Below, one piece after another: positions 1 through 6,924 of a stretch of 13,074 nucleotides of DNA (the first letter of the stretch is position 1; each line of letters begins with the position of its first letter). The translations under genes and the position numbers were made by a program. Where the stretch lies: contig CALATN010000068.1 in the NCBI GenBank assembly GCA_937891895.1, positions 1 to 13,074 of the forward strand, in the 5' to 3' direction. Source of the DNA: an uncultured Clostridia bacterium. GTDB taxonomy: Bacteria; Bacillota; Clostridia; Oscillospirales; Ruminococcaceae. The notes below the pieces were generated by a model that saw only the letters and a program-made list of their open reading frames with translations, did no database searches and had not been told where the DNA came from.

Positions 1-115
1 CCGCACCTGCGTCACGGACAGCCGCTTCAATAAGGTTAAGGGAATACTTTCCCGAACCGAGAATAAAGCGTGAACTGAATTCGTGTCCGCCTAAAATAAG
101 TTTATCGTTGTTCAT
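1..115 (-). CDS. thiG: Thiazole synthase ThiG, N-terminal fragment cut by the window edge
   Basis: The reverse strand opens with an ATG at 115 and stays open to the left edge for 38 codons. The peptide begins MNNDKLILGGHEFSSRFILG and continues with SGKYSLNLIEAAVRDAGA, matching the conserved ThiG start (L-x-I-G-G-x-x-F-x-S-R-x-x-x-G-x-G-K-Y). ThiG condenses deoxyxylulose 5-phosphate, a glycine- or tyrosine-derived imine and ThiS thiocarboxylate sulfur into the thiazole phosphate of thiamine. An AAAGGA ribosome site lies 8 bases before the start, and the gene follows thiF after 14 bases, so it is the fourth gene of the thi operon. The rest of the gene, including the Schiff-base lysine, lies outside the window. 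Confidence 0.9.
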   Translation of the reverse strand, partial: MNNDKLILGGHEFSSRFILGSGKYSLNLIEAAVRDAGA

Positions 116-129
116 AGTGTAAATCCTTT

Positions 130-756
130 CTATACTTCAAATTTGCCTGCGATAATACGCAGAACCTTGTTTGCCTGATGTGCGGCGCAAAGCATTACAC
201 GGGGGGCAAAAAGCGTGCCGTCATCATCAACATCGCTTACTCCGTCACCGCAGATATACAACCGCTTGCCAAGCTTTTTTGTAGTAATTGTATTGCCTGT
301 GTGCAAACCCGACATTCCCGAAGATGCAATTATGTATTTTTCGGGATAATGTTCTGCAGCTCCGTTTACAAGCATAGCCTTGCACTCCGCATTGTCAAAG
401 CACTCGCACACAATGTCACAATCGGCAATCAGCGGAAGGTTTTCCTCTGTAAGCTTTACCGTATGCGTTACAACTTCACAGTAAGGTGCAATCTCTGCAA
501 GCGTCTGCTTCATAGCTTCTGTCTTGTACATTCCAAGCTGTGAAACAGCGTACTGCTGACGGTTCAGATTTGATATATCCACCTTGTCGAAGTCAATCAG
601 GTGAAGCGTCCCAACACCTGCCCTCGCAAGCGATATTGCCACGTTTGAGCCAAGTCCGCCAAGACCGCAGACCGCAACGCTGGTTGATGAAAATTTCTGC
701 TGTAAGTCTGCTCCGTGCCGCTGTTCAAGGACACCAAGCCATTCTTCCTTTGTCAT
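130..756 (-). CDS. thiF: ThiS adenylyltransferase ThiF
   Basis: This 208-residue protein belongs to the E1-like ThiF/MoeB/HesA superfamily. A nucleotide-binding GLGGLGSNVA loop is at residues 31-40, the acidic end of the second beta strand (LIDFDKVD) at 53-60, and the E1 hallmark SNLNRQQY at 62-69, with R66 and K78 as expected ATP contacts. The family adenylates the C-terminal glycine of ThiS so it can become a thiocarboxylate. At about 210 residues it matches the short clostridial ThiF type rather than the 250-residue E. coli form, and I see no pair of CxxC zinc motifs. Its ATG starts one base after the thiS stop, with the ribosome site inside the GGGGGCGGC that codes the last ThiS residues, so translation is probably coupled. 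Confidence 0.93.
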   Translation of the reverse strand: MTKEEWLGVLEQRHGADLQQKFSSTSVAVCGLGGLGSNVAISLARAGVGTLHLIDFDKVDISNLNRQQYAVSQLGMYKTEAMKQTLAEIAPYCEVVTHTVKLTEENLPLIADCDIVCECFDNAECKAMLVNGAAEHYPEKYIIASSGMSGLHTGNTITTKKLGKRLYICGDGVSDVDDDGTLFAPRVMLCAAHQANKVLRIIAGKFEV

Positions 757-757
757 A

Positions 758-955
758 TCAGCCGCCCCCTACAAAGCTTACAATTTCAACGTTGTCGCCG
801 TCCTGCAAAAGCGTGCTTTCGTATTGTGCTTTCGGCAGAATATCTCCGTTAAGTTCAACTGCTACACGCTTTAAGTCATAACCGCTTTCGGTAAGATATT
901 CAGCAACATTCTTTCCTGCAATATTTTCTGTAACCTCTCCGTTTACCTTAATCAT
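758..955 (-). CDS. thiS: Sulfur carrier protein ThiS
   Basis: This is a 65-residue ubiquitin-like protein ending in FVGGG, the C-terminal glycine tail that ThiF adenylates and that carries the thiocarboxylate sulfur to ThiG. The body (MIKVNGEV at the start, LLQDGDNVEIVSF before the tail) follows the beta-grasp pattern of ThiS, and the length is typical. GAGGTG is centred 5-8 bases before the ATG and lies immediately after the thiC stop, so thiC and thiS are tightly linked. The genes on both sides (thiC, thiF) confirm the role and make a MoaD-like sulfur carrier unlikely. Confidence 0.93.
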   Translation of the reverse strand: MIKVNGEVTENIAGKNVAEYLTESGYDLKRVAVELNGDILPKAQYESTLLQDGDNVEIVSFVGGG

Positions 956-964
956 CTCATCACC

Positions 965-2263
965 TCACAGAATGTCAATGTATTCGCCCTCGAGCGCCTT
1001 GTTCATACTTCTTACAGCACAGAATTTACCGCACATAGAACAGCTTTCCTCTATCTCAGGCTTTCTGTCGTCACGGATTTTCTTTGCGGTTTCAGGGTCA
1101 ATTGAGCACTCCCACTGCTTGTCCCAGTCAAAAGTCCTGCGTGCATCAGCCATCGCATCATCAATGTCCCTTGCGTGAGGAATATGCTTTGCAATGTCAG
1201 CGGCGTGTGCAGCGATTTTTGATGCGATAATACCTTGCTTTACATCGTCAACATTCGGCAAGGCAAGATGTTCAGCAGGTGTTACATAGCAAAGAAATGC
1301 CGCACCGCTTGCCGCCGCAACTGCACCGCCGATTGCAGAAGTGATGTGGTCATATCCTGGTGCAATATCTGTTACAAGAGGTCCAAGGACATAGAACGGC
1401 GCACCCATACATATTGTCTGCTGAATTTTCATATTTGCCTCAATCTGGTCAAGCGGCATATGTCCCGGGCCCTCAATCATAACCTGTACATCCTTTGCCC
1501 ACGCTCTTTTTGTAAGCTCACCAAGTCGGACAAGCTCCTCAATCTGACAAACGTCACTTGCGTCAGCAAGACAACCCGGACGGCAGGCATCGCCAAGAGA
1601 GATTGTTACATCATATTCACGACAGATATCAAGAATTTCATCGTAATATTCATAGAACGGGTTTTCGTTGCCCGTCATACTCATCCACGCGAAAACCAGC
1701 GAGCCGCCACGGGATACAATGTTCATCTTGCGTTTGTGCTGTTTGATTTGTTCGATTGTCTTGCGTGTTATTCCGCAGTGCAGGGTAACAAAGTCAACAC
1801 CGTCCTCAGCGTGCAGACGTACAACATCAATGAAATCCTTTGCGGTCAGCGTTGCAAGGTCACGCTGATAGTGAATCACGCTGTCATAAACAGGAACAGT
1901 TCCAATCATAGCAGGACATTCAGCAACAAGCTTCTGTCTGAAGGGCTGTGTGTTGCCGTGAGAGGACAAATCCATAATTGCCTCAGCACCCATATTTACC
2001 GCCGCCATTACCTTTTCCATCTCAATGTCGTAGTCCTTGCAGTCCCTCGAAACACCGAGATTTACGTTGATTTTTGTGCGGAGCATTGAACCTACACCGT
2101 TTGGCTCGATACACTTGTGAAGCCTGTTTGCACAGATTGCAACCTGTCCTTTTGCCACAAGCTCACGGATTTCTTCGGGAGTACGGTATTCCTTTTTCGC
2201 AACAGCTTCCATTTCCTCCGTGATAATTCCTTTTCGTGCCGCTTCCATTTGTGTTTTGTACAT
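965..2263 (-). CDS. thiC: Phosphomethylpyrimidine synthase ThiC (radical SAM)
   Basis: ThiC rearranges 5-aminoimidazole ribotide into hydroxymethylpyrimidine phosphate by radical SAM chemistry. The 432-residue length is that of the short ThiC found in many anaerobes, rather than the roughly 630 residues of E. coli. The iron-sulfur cluster cysteines are at the C terminus: C408, C411 and C415 in CSMCGKFC. That spacing is CX2CX3C, one residue shorter than the CX2CX4C of the E. coli type. Family landmarks include MDLSSHGNT, VDFVTLHCGI, SRGGSL, SLGDACRPGC and MIEGPGHMPLDQI. The ATG at 2263 has GGAGG (2270-2274) six bases upstream. The gene is first in the operon, below a TPP riboswitch. The paralogue that makes hydroxybenzimidazole (BzaF) is less likely because thiS, thiF and thiG follow directly. 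Confidence 0.96.
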   Translation of the reverse strand: MYKTQMEAARKGIITEEMEAVAKKEYRTPEEIRELVAKGQVAICANRLHKCIEPNGVGSMLRTKINVNLGVSRDCKDYDIEMEKVMAAVNMGAEAIMDLSSHGNTQPFRQKLVAECPAMIGTVPVYDSVIHYQRDLATLTAKDFIDVVRLHAEDGVDFVTLHCGITRKTIEQIKQHKRKMNIVSRGGSLVFAWMSMTGNENPFYEYYDEILDICREYDVTISLGDACRPGCLADASDVCQIEELVRLGELTKRAWAKDVQVMIEGPGHMPLDQIEANMKIQQTICMGAPFYVLGPLVTDIAPGYDHITSAIGGAVAAASGAAFLCYVTPAEHLALPNVDDVKQGIIASKIAAHAADIAKHIPHARDIDDAMADARRTFDWDKQWECSIDPETAKKIRDDRKPEIEESCSMCGKFCAVRSMNKALEGEYIDIL

Positions 2264-2300
2264 AACTTTCCTCCATTGAAATAATTTTTAACAGACGGCA

Positions 2301-2332
2301 ACAAAAAAGAAGCTACCGATTTCGATAGCTTC
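2301..2332 (-). terminator. Intrinsic terminator in the thiC leader (riboswitch expression platform)
   Basis: On the minus strand GAAGCTATCGA and TCGGTAGCTTC form a 10-11 bp stem (one G-U pair) around an AA loop (plus positions 2309-2332), followed by six U residues. It lies between the TPP aptamer and thiC, as expected for a riboswitch that terminates transcription when TPP is bound. Confidence 0.9.
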
Positions 2333-2348
2333 CTTGTTATGCATATAT

Positions 2349-2368
2349 AAAAAATGCACCGACGTGCA
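2349..2368 (-). terminator. Weak hairpin plus U6 between aptamer and main terminator
   Basis: On the minus strand UGCAC/GUGCA (plus 2355-2368) forms a 5-bp stem with a 4-base loop, followed directly by six U (plus 2349-2354). An even smaller AGCG/CGCT hairpin (2369-2380) precedes it. The stem is short for efficient termination. It may be a pause site or a minor terminator in the riboswitch leader. Confidence 0.35.
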
Positions 2369-2379
2369 AGCGTCAGCGC

Positions 2380-2476
2380 TTTACAGTCGTCCCTACGTTG
2401 GCATTATCCAAATCAGGTTATCGGTCGGAGGTTATACCTCCCTCTCAGCCTGTAACACAAGCTCCCGTCTGTTAAA
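2380..2476 (-). promoter_or_regulatory. TPP riboswitch (THI element) controlling thiC
   Basis: Read on the minus strand, the leader contains the invariant TPP aptamer blocks in order: GGGAGC (near 2461-2466), GGCTGAGAGG, ACCTGATTTGGATAATGCC and GTAGGGA. The pyrimidine-sensing CUGAGA loop and the GGAUAAUGCCA/CGUAGGGA pyrophosphate-binding half are intact. P1 can be drawn between UUUAACAG (2469-2476) and CUGUAAA (2380-2386), with one bulged A. The GGGAGGUAUAACCUCC stretch in the middle forms the variable P3-type hairpin. The terminator at 2301-2332 indicates that TPP represses at the level of transcription. Confidence 0.96.
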
Positions 2477-2486
2477 TTGTATTTTT

Positions 2487-2515
2487 ATTATACTGCATTA
2501 TTCTGAAAAATGCAA
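2487..2515 (-). promoter_or_regulatory. SigA-type promoter of the thi operon
   Basis: The minus strand shows TTGCAT (2510-2515), a 17-base spacer and a perfect TATAAT (2487-2492). Transcription would begin near 2480, a few bases before the riboswitch P1 strand. Confidence 0.85.
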
Positions 2516-2525
2516 GTGTTTTTGC

Positions 2526-2556
2526 AAAAAAGCTGACCTCATAAATGAAGTCAGCT
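2526..2556 (-). terminator. Intrinsic terminator of the exopolysaccharide operon
   Basis: On the minus strand AGCTGACTTCA and TGAGGTCAGCT pair over 11 bp (one U-G) around a 4-base loop (plus 2531-2556), followed by six U. It begins 6 bases after the nucleotidyltransferase stop codon and separates this operon from the thi promoter. Confidence 0.92.
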
Positions 2557-2561
2557 GAAAA

Positions 2562-3476
2562 TCATTTTATATCGGAATACAAATTCTTACTGTAAATTCC
2601 ATTTTCGGTAAGCTTTTGGAAGCTTTCCCTGATATATGGAATATCCTCTTTATATGTTGCACCAAACCATTTTTCTTCGGTAGGAATAACCTTTACGCTC
2701 ACCTTTTTATTCTGAAGAAGCTTTTCCACAAACATAGGAAGAAGATACTCGGATTTGAGCGGATTTTCGGGAACTTCTTCAGCAAAGAAATCAACAAATC
2801 CCTTTTCAAGTTCTGAAATAAATTCTGTTGAAAAGCCCCACATATTCATAGAAACTATGGAATTCATATCCAGCTCAATTCCATTTGTACTTGCTTTATC
2901 GCCTGTTTTTACAATATTTCTTGTTTCTGAAAGTTTTACAAGATTATTCTCTCTGTCAACCTCACATATTCCGCGGGTTACTCCTCCATTTTCTGACAAT
3001 GTGTTTTTCAGCACGAAGCCTGCCATACAAAGCTTAGAAGCAGAAACGGAATTGCAGAGAAAATCATATATCTGTGCAAAAGAATTTTTGCCGTAATAGT
3101 CATCTGCATTTATTACCGCAAAGGGACAATCTATTTCAGCTTTTGCACTCAGTACAGCATGTCCTGTACCCCACGGCTTTATTCTTCCATTCGGAATTTC
3201 TGCAGGAATATTCTCCAACGCCTGAAAAGCATATCTGATCTCTACACCTTTCGCTGCACAGATTTTTTCTATACGGTTTCCGATTATCTCTCTGAAATCA
3301 TTTTCTATATCCTTGCGTATTACAATTATAATTTTGCTGAAACCGCTTTCAATTGCATCATGAATGGAGTAATCCATTATTATTTCACCATTCATACCAA
3401 CAGGAGCAAGCTGCTTTATTCCCTCACCAAATCTGCTTCCAAGACCTGCTGCCATAATAACCAATGCTGTTTTCAT
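2562..3476 (-). CDS. Sugar-nucleotidyltransferase-like protein (NTP_transferase family)
   Basis: This 304-residue protein has the nucleotide-binding signature of sugar-1-phosphate nucleotidyltransferases at its N terminus: MAAGLGSRFGEGIKQLAPVG at residues 8-27, with K21 and the P-V-G end. PWGTGHAVL at 101-109 contacts the base and sugar in this fold, and VINADDYYG at 121-129 supplies the metal-binding D125/D126. The family joins NTP and sugar phosphate into an activated NDP-sugar. Which sugar and nucleotide are used cannot be told from sequence. It is the last gene of the polysaccharide operon, with AGGGGG seven bases before its ATG, and is followed at once by a terminator. It could supply a precursor or a substituent for the polymer, or could act more generally in the cell. 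Confidence 0.85.
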   Translation of the reverse strand: MKTALVIMAAGLGSRFGEGIKQLAPVGMNGEIIMDYSIHDAIESGFSKIIIVIRKDIENDFREIIGNRIEKICAAKGVEIRYAFQALENIPAEIPNGRIKPWGTGHAVLSAKAEIDCPFAVINADDYYGKNSFAQIYDFLCNSVSASKLCMAGFVLKNTLSENGGVTRGICEVDRENNLVKLSETRNIVKTGDKASTNGIELDMNSIVSMNMWGFSTEFISELEKGFVDFFAEEVPENPLKSEYLLPMFVEKLLQNKKVSVKVIPTEEKWFGATYKEDIPYIRESFQKLTENGIYSKNLYSDIK

Positions 3477-3505
3477 ATGTCATCCCCCTTTATGGTATAA
3501 ACGAT

Positions 3506-4003
3506 TCAATCATATTCGATATTTTCATTCACATTCTCTGATACAAGAAATCCTCCAAGATAGGAAAATACACATACGAGTACCATTATTACTGTAAATG
3601 ATATCCTTCCGACACTGATAAATCCAGCTGCTGCTTCAAGCGGAGGAACCGAAATAATTGCCGCAAGCTCTGACAAAAGATACATTGTTATGCTTTTTCT
3701 GAACACCTCAGGTCCGTCATTTGCAAGAAATATCACCAGCTGCGGCAGGCTCCAGAATAATACCGAATATACCGCAAACATCCACTTCTTGTTTTTGCCG
3801 CTTATAACGGAGAGAACAATCCATATTGCAAAGCACAATATTGTTACTGCAGTGCTGTACACTGCAATAAATTTTTCAGGCATAAAGCTCTCAAAGCTTA
3901 ACGTACCAGCCGCAAATGTTATTATAAATGCCAAAAACATATTTGCGGTAAGGCTATAGTTGTTTTTTTCCGTTGTTTTTTTCTGTGAAATCAATTCACT
4001 CAT
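3506..4003 (-). CDS. Small integral membrane protein of the polysaccharide operon, function unknown
   Basis: I do not recognise this 165-residue protein. It has about four or five hydrophobic helices, near residues 19-36, 44-67, 74-93, 105-124 and 133-153, after a polar lysine-containing N terminus. No catalytic motif is visible. GAGGT lies seven bases before the ATG. The gene begins 21 bases after the EpsG-like polymerase and ends 29 bases before the nucleotidyltransferase, so it belongs to the same operon. It may be an accessory membrane subunit of polymer assembly or export, a suggestion that rests only on position. Confidence 0.75.
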   Translation of the reverse strand: MSELISQKKTTEKNNYSLTANMFLAFIITFAAGTLSFESFMPEKFIAVYSTAVTILCFAIWIVLSVISGKNKKWMFAVYSVLFWSLPQLVIFLANDGPEVFRKSITMYLLSELAAIISVPPLEAAAGFISVGRISFTVIMVLVCVFSYLGGFLVSENVNENIEYD

Positions 4004-4024
4004 ATGATGACCTCATTTCACCTT

Positions 4025-5371
4025 TTATGAAAGCTGACTGAGAATATCCTCCTCAAAGGCTTCCTCGTCAAATTCATCCTCTGACCAATCATCAGATTCC
4101 AATTCTTCATCTGTCATTTCGTCTTCCCATTCTTCGTCAATCCACTCTTCATCTTCCCAGTCCTCATCGATGTAGCCTTCTTCGTCCCAGTCAACATCAT
4201 CCCAGTTTTCGTCTTCATTTTCATCAGCAACCTGCTCGACAAAAATATCCGTAGAACGATTCATCTGTGACATATATGGAACAACACCGTTATAGTTGCA
4301 AAGCATAAGCATTACATAACAGCCGACTGCAAGAAGTGAGCTTGTACATGCTGAAATTATTTTTATAACCCGCATACGCTTCTGCTGAAGCTCAAAGGTT
4401 TCAGAAATATACTCCTTGATCACCGTTACCATATCAGGAACAAGATAAAGTACAGCAGGCAGGTATACAAGAATTGCGAAACGTGAGAGAACACCGTGAC
4501 GCGTACCCATTGCTTCGAAAACAACTGTATACATAAGGCAATTGATGTATACAGAATTCATAGCATTTTTTTCAATAAGTCTCTTTCTGAAAATAAAGCT
4601 TATTATAAAAACAATTCCGAACATTATTGTATATTGTATCGGAAGTCCCTGTGAAGCTTCGGGGTTTGTTGCAGGGTCATAATCTTTGTACATATAGAAA
4701 TTGTCTATTGCCCAGTACATAAGCGAACGGGAAATAAAACAGAATACGATTGTTCCCACTGTTATTACCGCAAGATAAATCTTACCGGGCTTTATCATAA
4801 GCAATACCCACATTGCAAGCATAATAAGTGCTGACCAATGGAAGCTTGCAGCTGCAATTGTAAGAACTAAAAATCTCCATAGCTGTTTTTTATTCAGGTA
4901 CTGAACTGCATAAGTTATAATCAATGCTGCTATAAACTGACGTAAAAAACACAGCGAGTTGAAAAATGCACCCAGACACAGGAATGAGACCGTACTTATC
5001 CATGGGCTTGATGAATTTTTGCAGATAAGGTAAAATACTGCTGAATAAATAATAATTGATGTATACACAAAAACGACATAATACTCCTCAAAAGCGAGAT
5101 TAAGCACGTAAAGCGGAAGCAAAAAGCCGTTTTCCATTTTATCGGCACCTATTTCTTCAATGGTCATATATTTCATATTGAAATACGTTCCGCCATAAAG
5201 ATTATAGTCATATCCTACCTGAAATCTCAACGCTGAAATTACAATAAATACAACTGCTGCGGCTGCACAGAATATTATTCTGCCTGTTTTTCCGCATTTC
5301 TTGCTGCAAAGCGGTATTCCTGCTGCGGCAACACCTGCCAGCAGAAAAAAATATATCAGCATTTTTTTCAC
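4025..5371 (-). CDS. EpsG-family polysaccharide polymerase with long acidic C-terminal tail
   Basis: This 448-residue polytopic membrane protein has about ten hydrophobic segments between residues 3 and 360. The EpsG signature is visible as RFQVGYDYNLYGG after the second segment and as FLRQFIAAL in a later one. The family is thought to polymerise exopolysaccharide repeat units at the membrane, like Wzy. Residues 381-448 are an unusual tail: 39 of 68 are Asp or Glu, six are Trp, and there is no Lys or Arg. The tail follows the last helix. The start is a GTG at 5371 with a poor ribosome site; an ATG three codons in (5362) is an alternative. It follows the kinase stop by 8 bases, which suggests coupled translation. 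Confidence 0.85.
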   Translation of the reverse strand: MKKMLIYFFLLAGVAAAGIPLCSKKCGKTGRIIFCAAAAVVFIVISALRFQVGYDYNLYGGTYFNMKYMTIEEIGADKMENGFLLPLYVLNLAFEEYYVVFVYTSIIIYSAVFYLICKNSSSPWISTVSFLCLGAFFNSLCFLRQFIAALIITYAVQYLNKKQLWRFLVLTIAAASFHWSALIMLAMWVLLMIKPGKIYLAVITVGTIVFCFISRSLMYWAIDNFYMYKDYDPATNPEASQGLPIQYTIMFGIVFIISFIFRKRLIEKNAMNSVYINCLMYTVVFEAMGTRHGVLSRFAILVYLPAVLYLVPDMVTVIKEYISETFELQQKRMRVIKIISACTSSLLAVGCYVMLMLCNYNGVVPYMSQMNRSTDIFVEQVADENEDENWDDVDWDEEGYIDEDWEDEEWIDEEWEDEMTDEELESDDWSEDEFDEEAFEEDILSQLS

Positions 5372-5379
5372 TCATTTCT

Positions 5380-6831
5380 TTATTTATTTGCATTGTTTTC
5401 AGCAGAATATCCGTACTTATAATCCTTATACGCATACTTCTTTCCATATCTGCCTGTCTTGCCGATGCTGCCAAAGGTCTTTACAAAACCAAGCACCTTT
5501 CCGTTTGCAAGTCTGATTTTATCAAGGGCAGACTGAATATCAGGGTGAGTTGTATGTCTTTCCTTAACAACGAATACAATACCTGCAATAACATCATTCA
5601 TAAGCTGTGAGTCAGTTACAACATTTACAGGCGGAGTATCGAGAAATACGTAATCGTATATTTCGGATGAAGCTGCAAGGAAGGTTCTCATTGCCTGTGA
5701 ACCAAGAAGCTCTGATGGATTAGGAGGAATATCCCCTGCAGTGATGATATCAAGGTTCGGGAATACATCCGCGTTGATTGCATCGTTTACCGAACAGAAT
5801 CCTCCCAGAACAGCTGACAGACCGTTCTTTGGCTTAATGGCAAAATTCTTTGCTACGGTAGGCTTTCTGAGGTCACATTCTACAAGTAAAACCTTAAAAC
5901 CTGCGTTAGCAAAGCTGATTGCAAAGTTAGCACAGGTTGTACTCTTACCCTCGGAAGGATTTGAGCTTGTTACAGCAATTATTTTGCTTTCACCTGTAGA
6001 AACAGCAAACATTGTATTTGTTCTTGCAGTATTATATGCTTCAACGATTGCAAACGGTGTACTGTCGGTGATAAAGCGTTCAGATACGCCATCATTTGCT
6101 TCTGTCTGCATTTTCTGTTTTGGCTTTTTACCGTACCCATAGCCATACTTTGCGTTTGTCACACTTTCAAAATCATTGATTTCCGCAAATACAGGCACGT
6201 CATAAATCTGAGCAATATTATCATCCTGCTTGATTGCTACATCAAACATATCATTCACAAGCACCATTACATATGCAATTGCTACACCTAAAAAAAACGC
6301 TGCAAGCGTAATTATAGGAACATTTGGTGAAGATGGAGTAGTATTCACTTCTCCGAAATCCACAACCTCAATTGAGCCTGATTTGATTATTCTTGAAAAT
6401 TCCTGTTTTGAAAGGTCAACCCATTCATTTACAATTTGTTCTGCCTCCTGAGGACTTCCGCATTCAACACACAGCTCCATTACCTCTGTGCCATTTACAG
6501 AGGTTGCTGTAATCATTTCATTAAGCTCGTCCTTAGTATATGGAAGGTTAAGGTTAGCAATAAGGTTGTCCATTATTGCACCGCTTTTAAAGATTATCTG
6601 ACAAGTATTTACAAGCTTCTGAGCCGCATTGATATCGTTGATATTTACTGTATCTGTATTCTGCTGGCTGTTTTCCACATAAAGCAATGCCTTTGATTCA
6701 TACTTCTTCGGGATGATGAAAAAAGCTCCTGCAAAGCCTGTTGCACCGCAAAGTATGCCAATGATTATTATCATAACAAGATGTTTTTTCAATATTGAAA
6801 ACAAATAGCCAAGATCAAGTGTTTCTTCCAT
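5380..6831 (-). CDS. Fused polysaccharide co-polymerase and BY-type tyrosine autokinase (CpsC-CpsD-like)
   Basis: This is a 483-residue fusion. Residues 1-195 form a Wzz/CpsC chain-length domain with membrane helices at about 18-39 and 171-192 around an extracytoplasmic loop. Residues 250-450 form the cytoplasmic kinase, with Walker A SSNPSEGKST (289-298), Walker A' VLLVECDLRKP (314-324) and Walker B YVFLDTPP (394-401). The C terminus carries the autophosphorylation cluster: tyrosines 462, 466, 468, 471, 473 and 475. A second Tyr patch (Y229, Y231, Y233) lies in the linker between the domains. BY-kinases phosphorylate themselves in cycles to control capsule or exopolysaccharide length and export. 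GGAGGT sits six bases before the ATG. It is the first gene of the minus-strand operon and faces its presumed phosphatase. No convincing promoter was found on this strand. Confidence 0.93.
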   Translation of the reverse strand: MEETLDLGYLFSILKKHLVMIIIIGILCGATGFAGAFFIIPKKYESKALLYVENSQQNTDTVNINDINAAQKLVNTCQIIFKSGAIMDNLIANLNLPYTKDELNEMITATSVNGTEVMELCVECGSPQEAEQIVNEWVDLSKQEFSRIIKSGSIEVVDFGEVNTTPSSPNVPIITLAAFFLGVAIAYVMVLVNDMFDVAIKQDDNIAQIYDVPVFAEINDFESVTNAKYGYGYGKKPKQKMQTEANDGVSERFITDSTPFAIVEAYNTARTNTMFAVSTGESKIIAVTSSNPSEGKSTTCANFAISFANAGFKVLLVECDLRKPTVAKNFAIKPKNGLSAVLGGFCSVNDAINADVFPNLDIITAGDIPPNPSELLGSQAMRTFLAASSEIYDYVFLDTPPVNVVTDSQLMNDVIAGIVFVVKERHTTHPDIQSALDKIRLANGKVLGFVKTFGSIGKTGRYGKKYAYKDYKYGYSAENNANK

Positions 6832-6859
6832 AATAATACCTCCGAATGCTTTCAGCTTC

Positions 6860-6888
6860 TTGACAACAGTGATTTTAAAATATATAAT
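6860..6888 (+). promoter_or_regulatory. Perfect-consensus SigA promoter of the phosphatase gene
   Basis: TTGACA (6860-6865), exactly 17 bases, then TATAAT (6883-6888), on the plus strand. A start site near 6895 would give a leader of about 30 bases, with AAGGAG (6913-6918) before the ATG at 6925. The kinase operon leaves the same 93-base gap in the other direction, so the two promoters must overlap or lie close together. Confidence 0.88.
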
Positions 6889-6924
6889 TATTTTATTGTT
6901 TTATTTGAAATTAAGGAGCATATT

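Larger units (their letters stand above)
2287..2476 (-). repeat. 12-base long-range inverted repeat linking riboswitch P1 to post-terminator leader
   Basis: TTTAACAGACGG at plus 2287-2298 is the exact reverse complement of CCGTCTGTTAAA at 2465-2476. In the transcript the 5' strand of P1 can therefore pair with bases lying just after the terminator U-tract and about 13 bases before the thiC Shine-Dalgarno sequence. That pairing would compete with P1. The match stops sharply at both ends. Confidence 0.7.

Noticed and set aside
178..881. Plus-strand open frames across the thiF/thiS region
   Set aside because: They are antisense shadows of thiF and thiS, with no ribosome site or domain pattern.
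1235..2089. Long plus-strand open frame of 284 codons
   Set aside because: It lies wholly antisense to thiC, whose family motifs are unmistakable; the peptide is rich in Cys, His and Arg without any recognisable pattern.
5208..5474. Minus-strand open frame of 88 codons spanning the kinase/polymerase junction
   Set aside because: It overlaps both well-supported genes in another frame and has no recognisable content.
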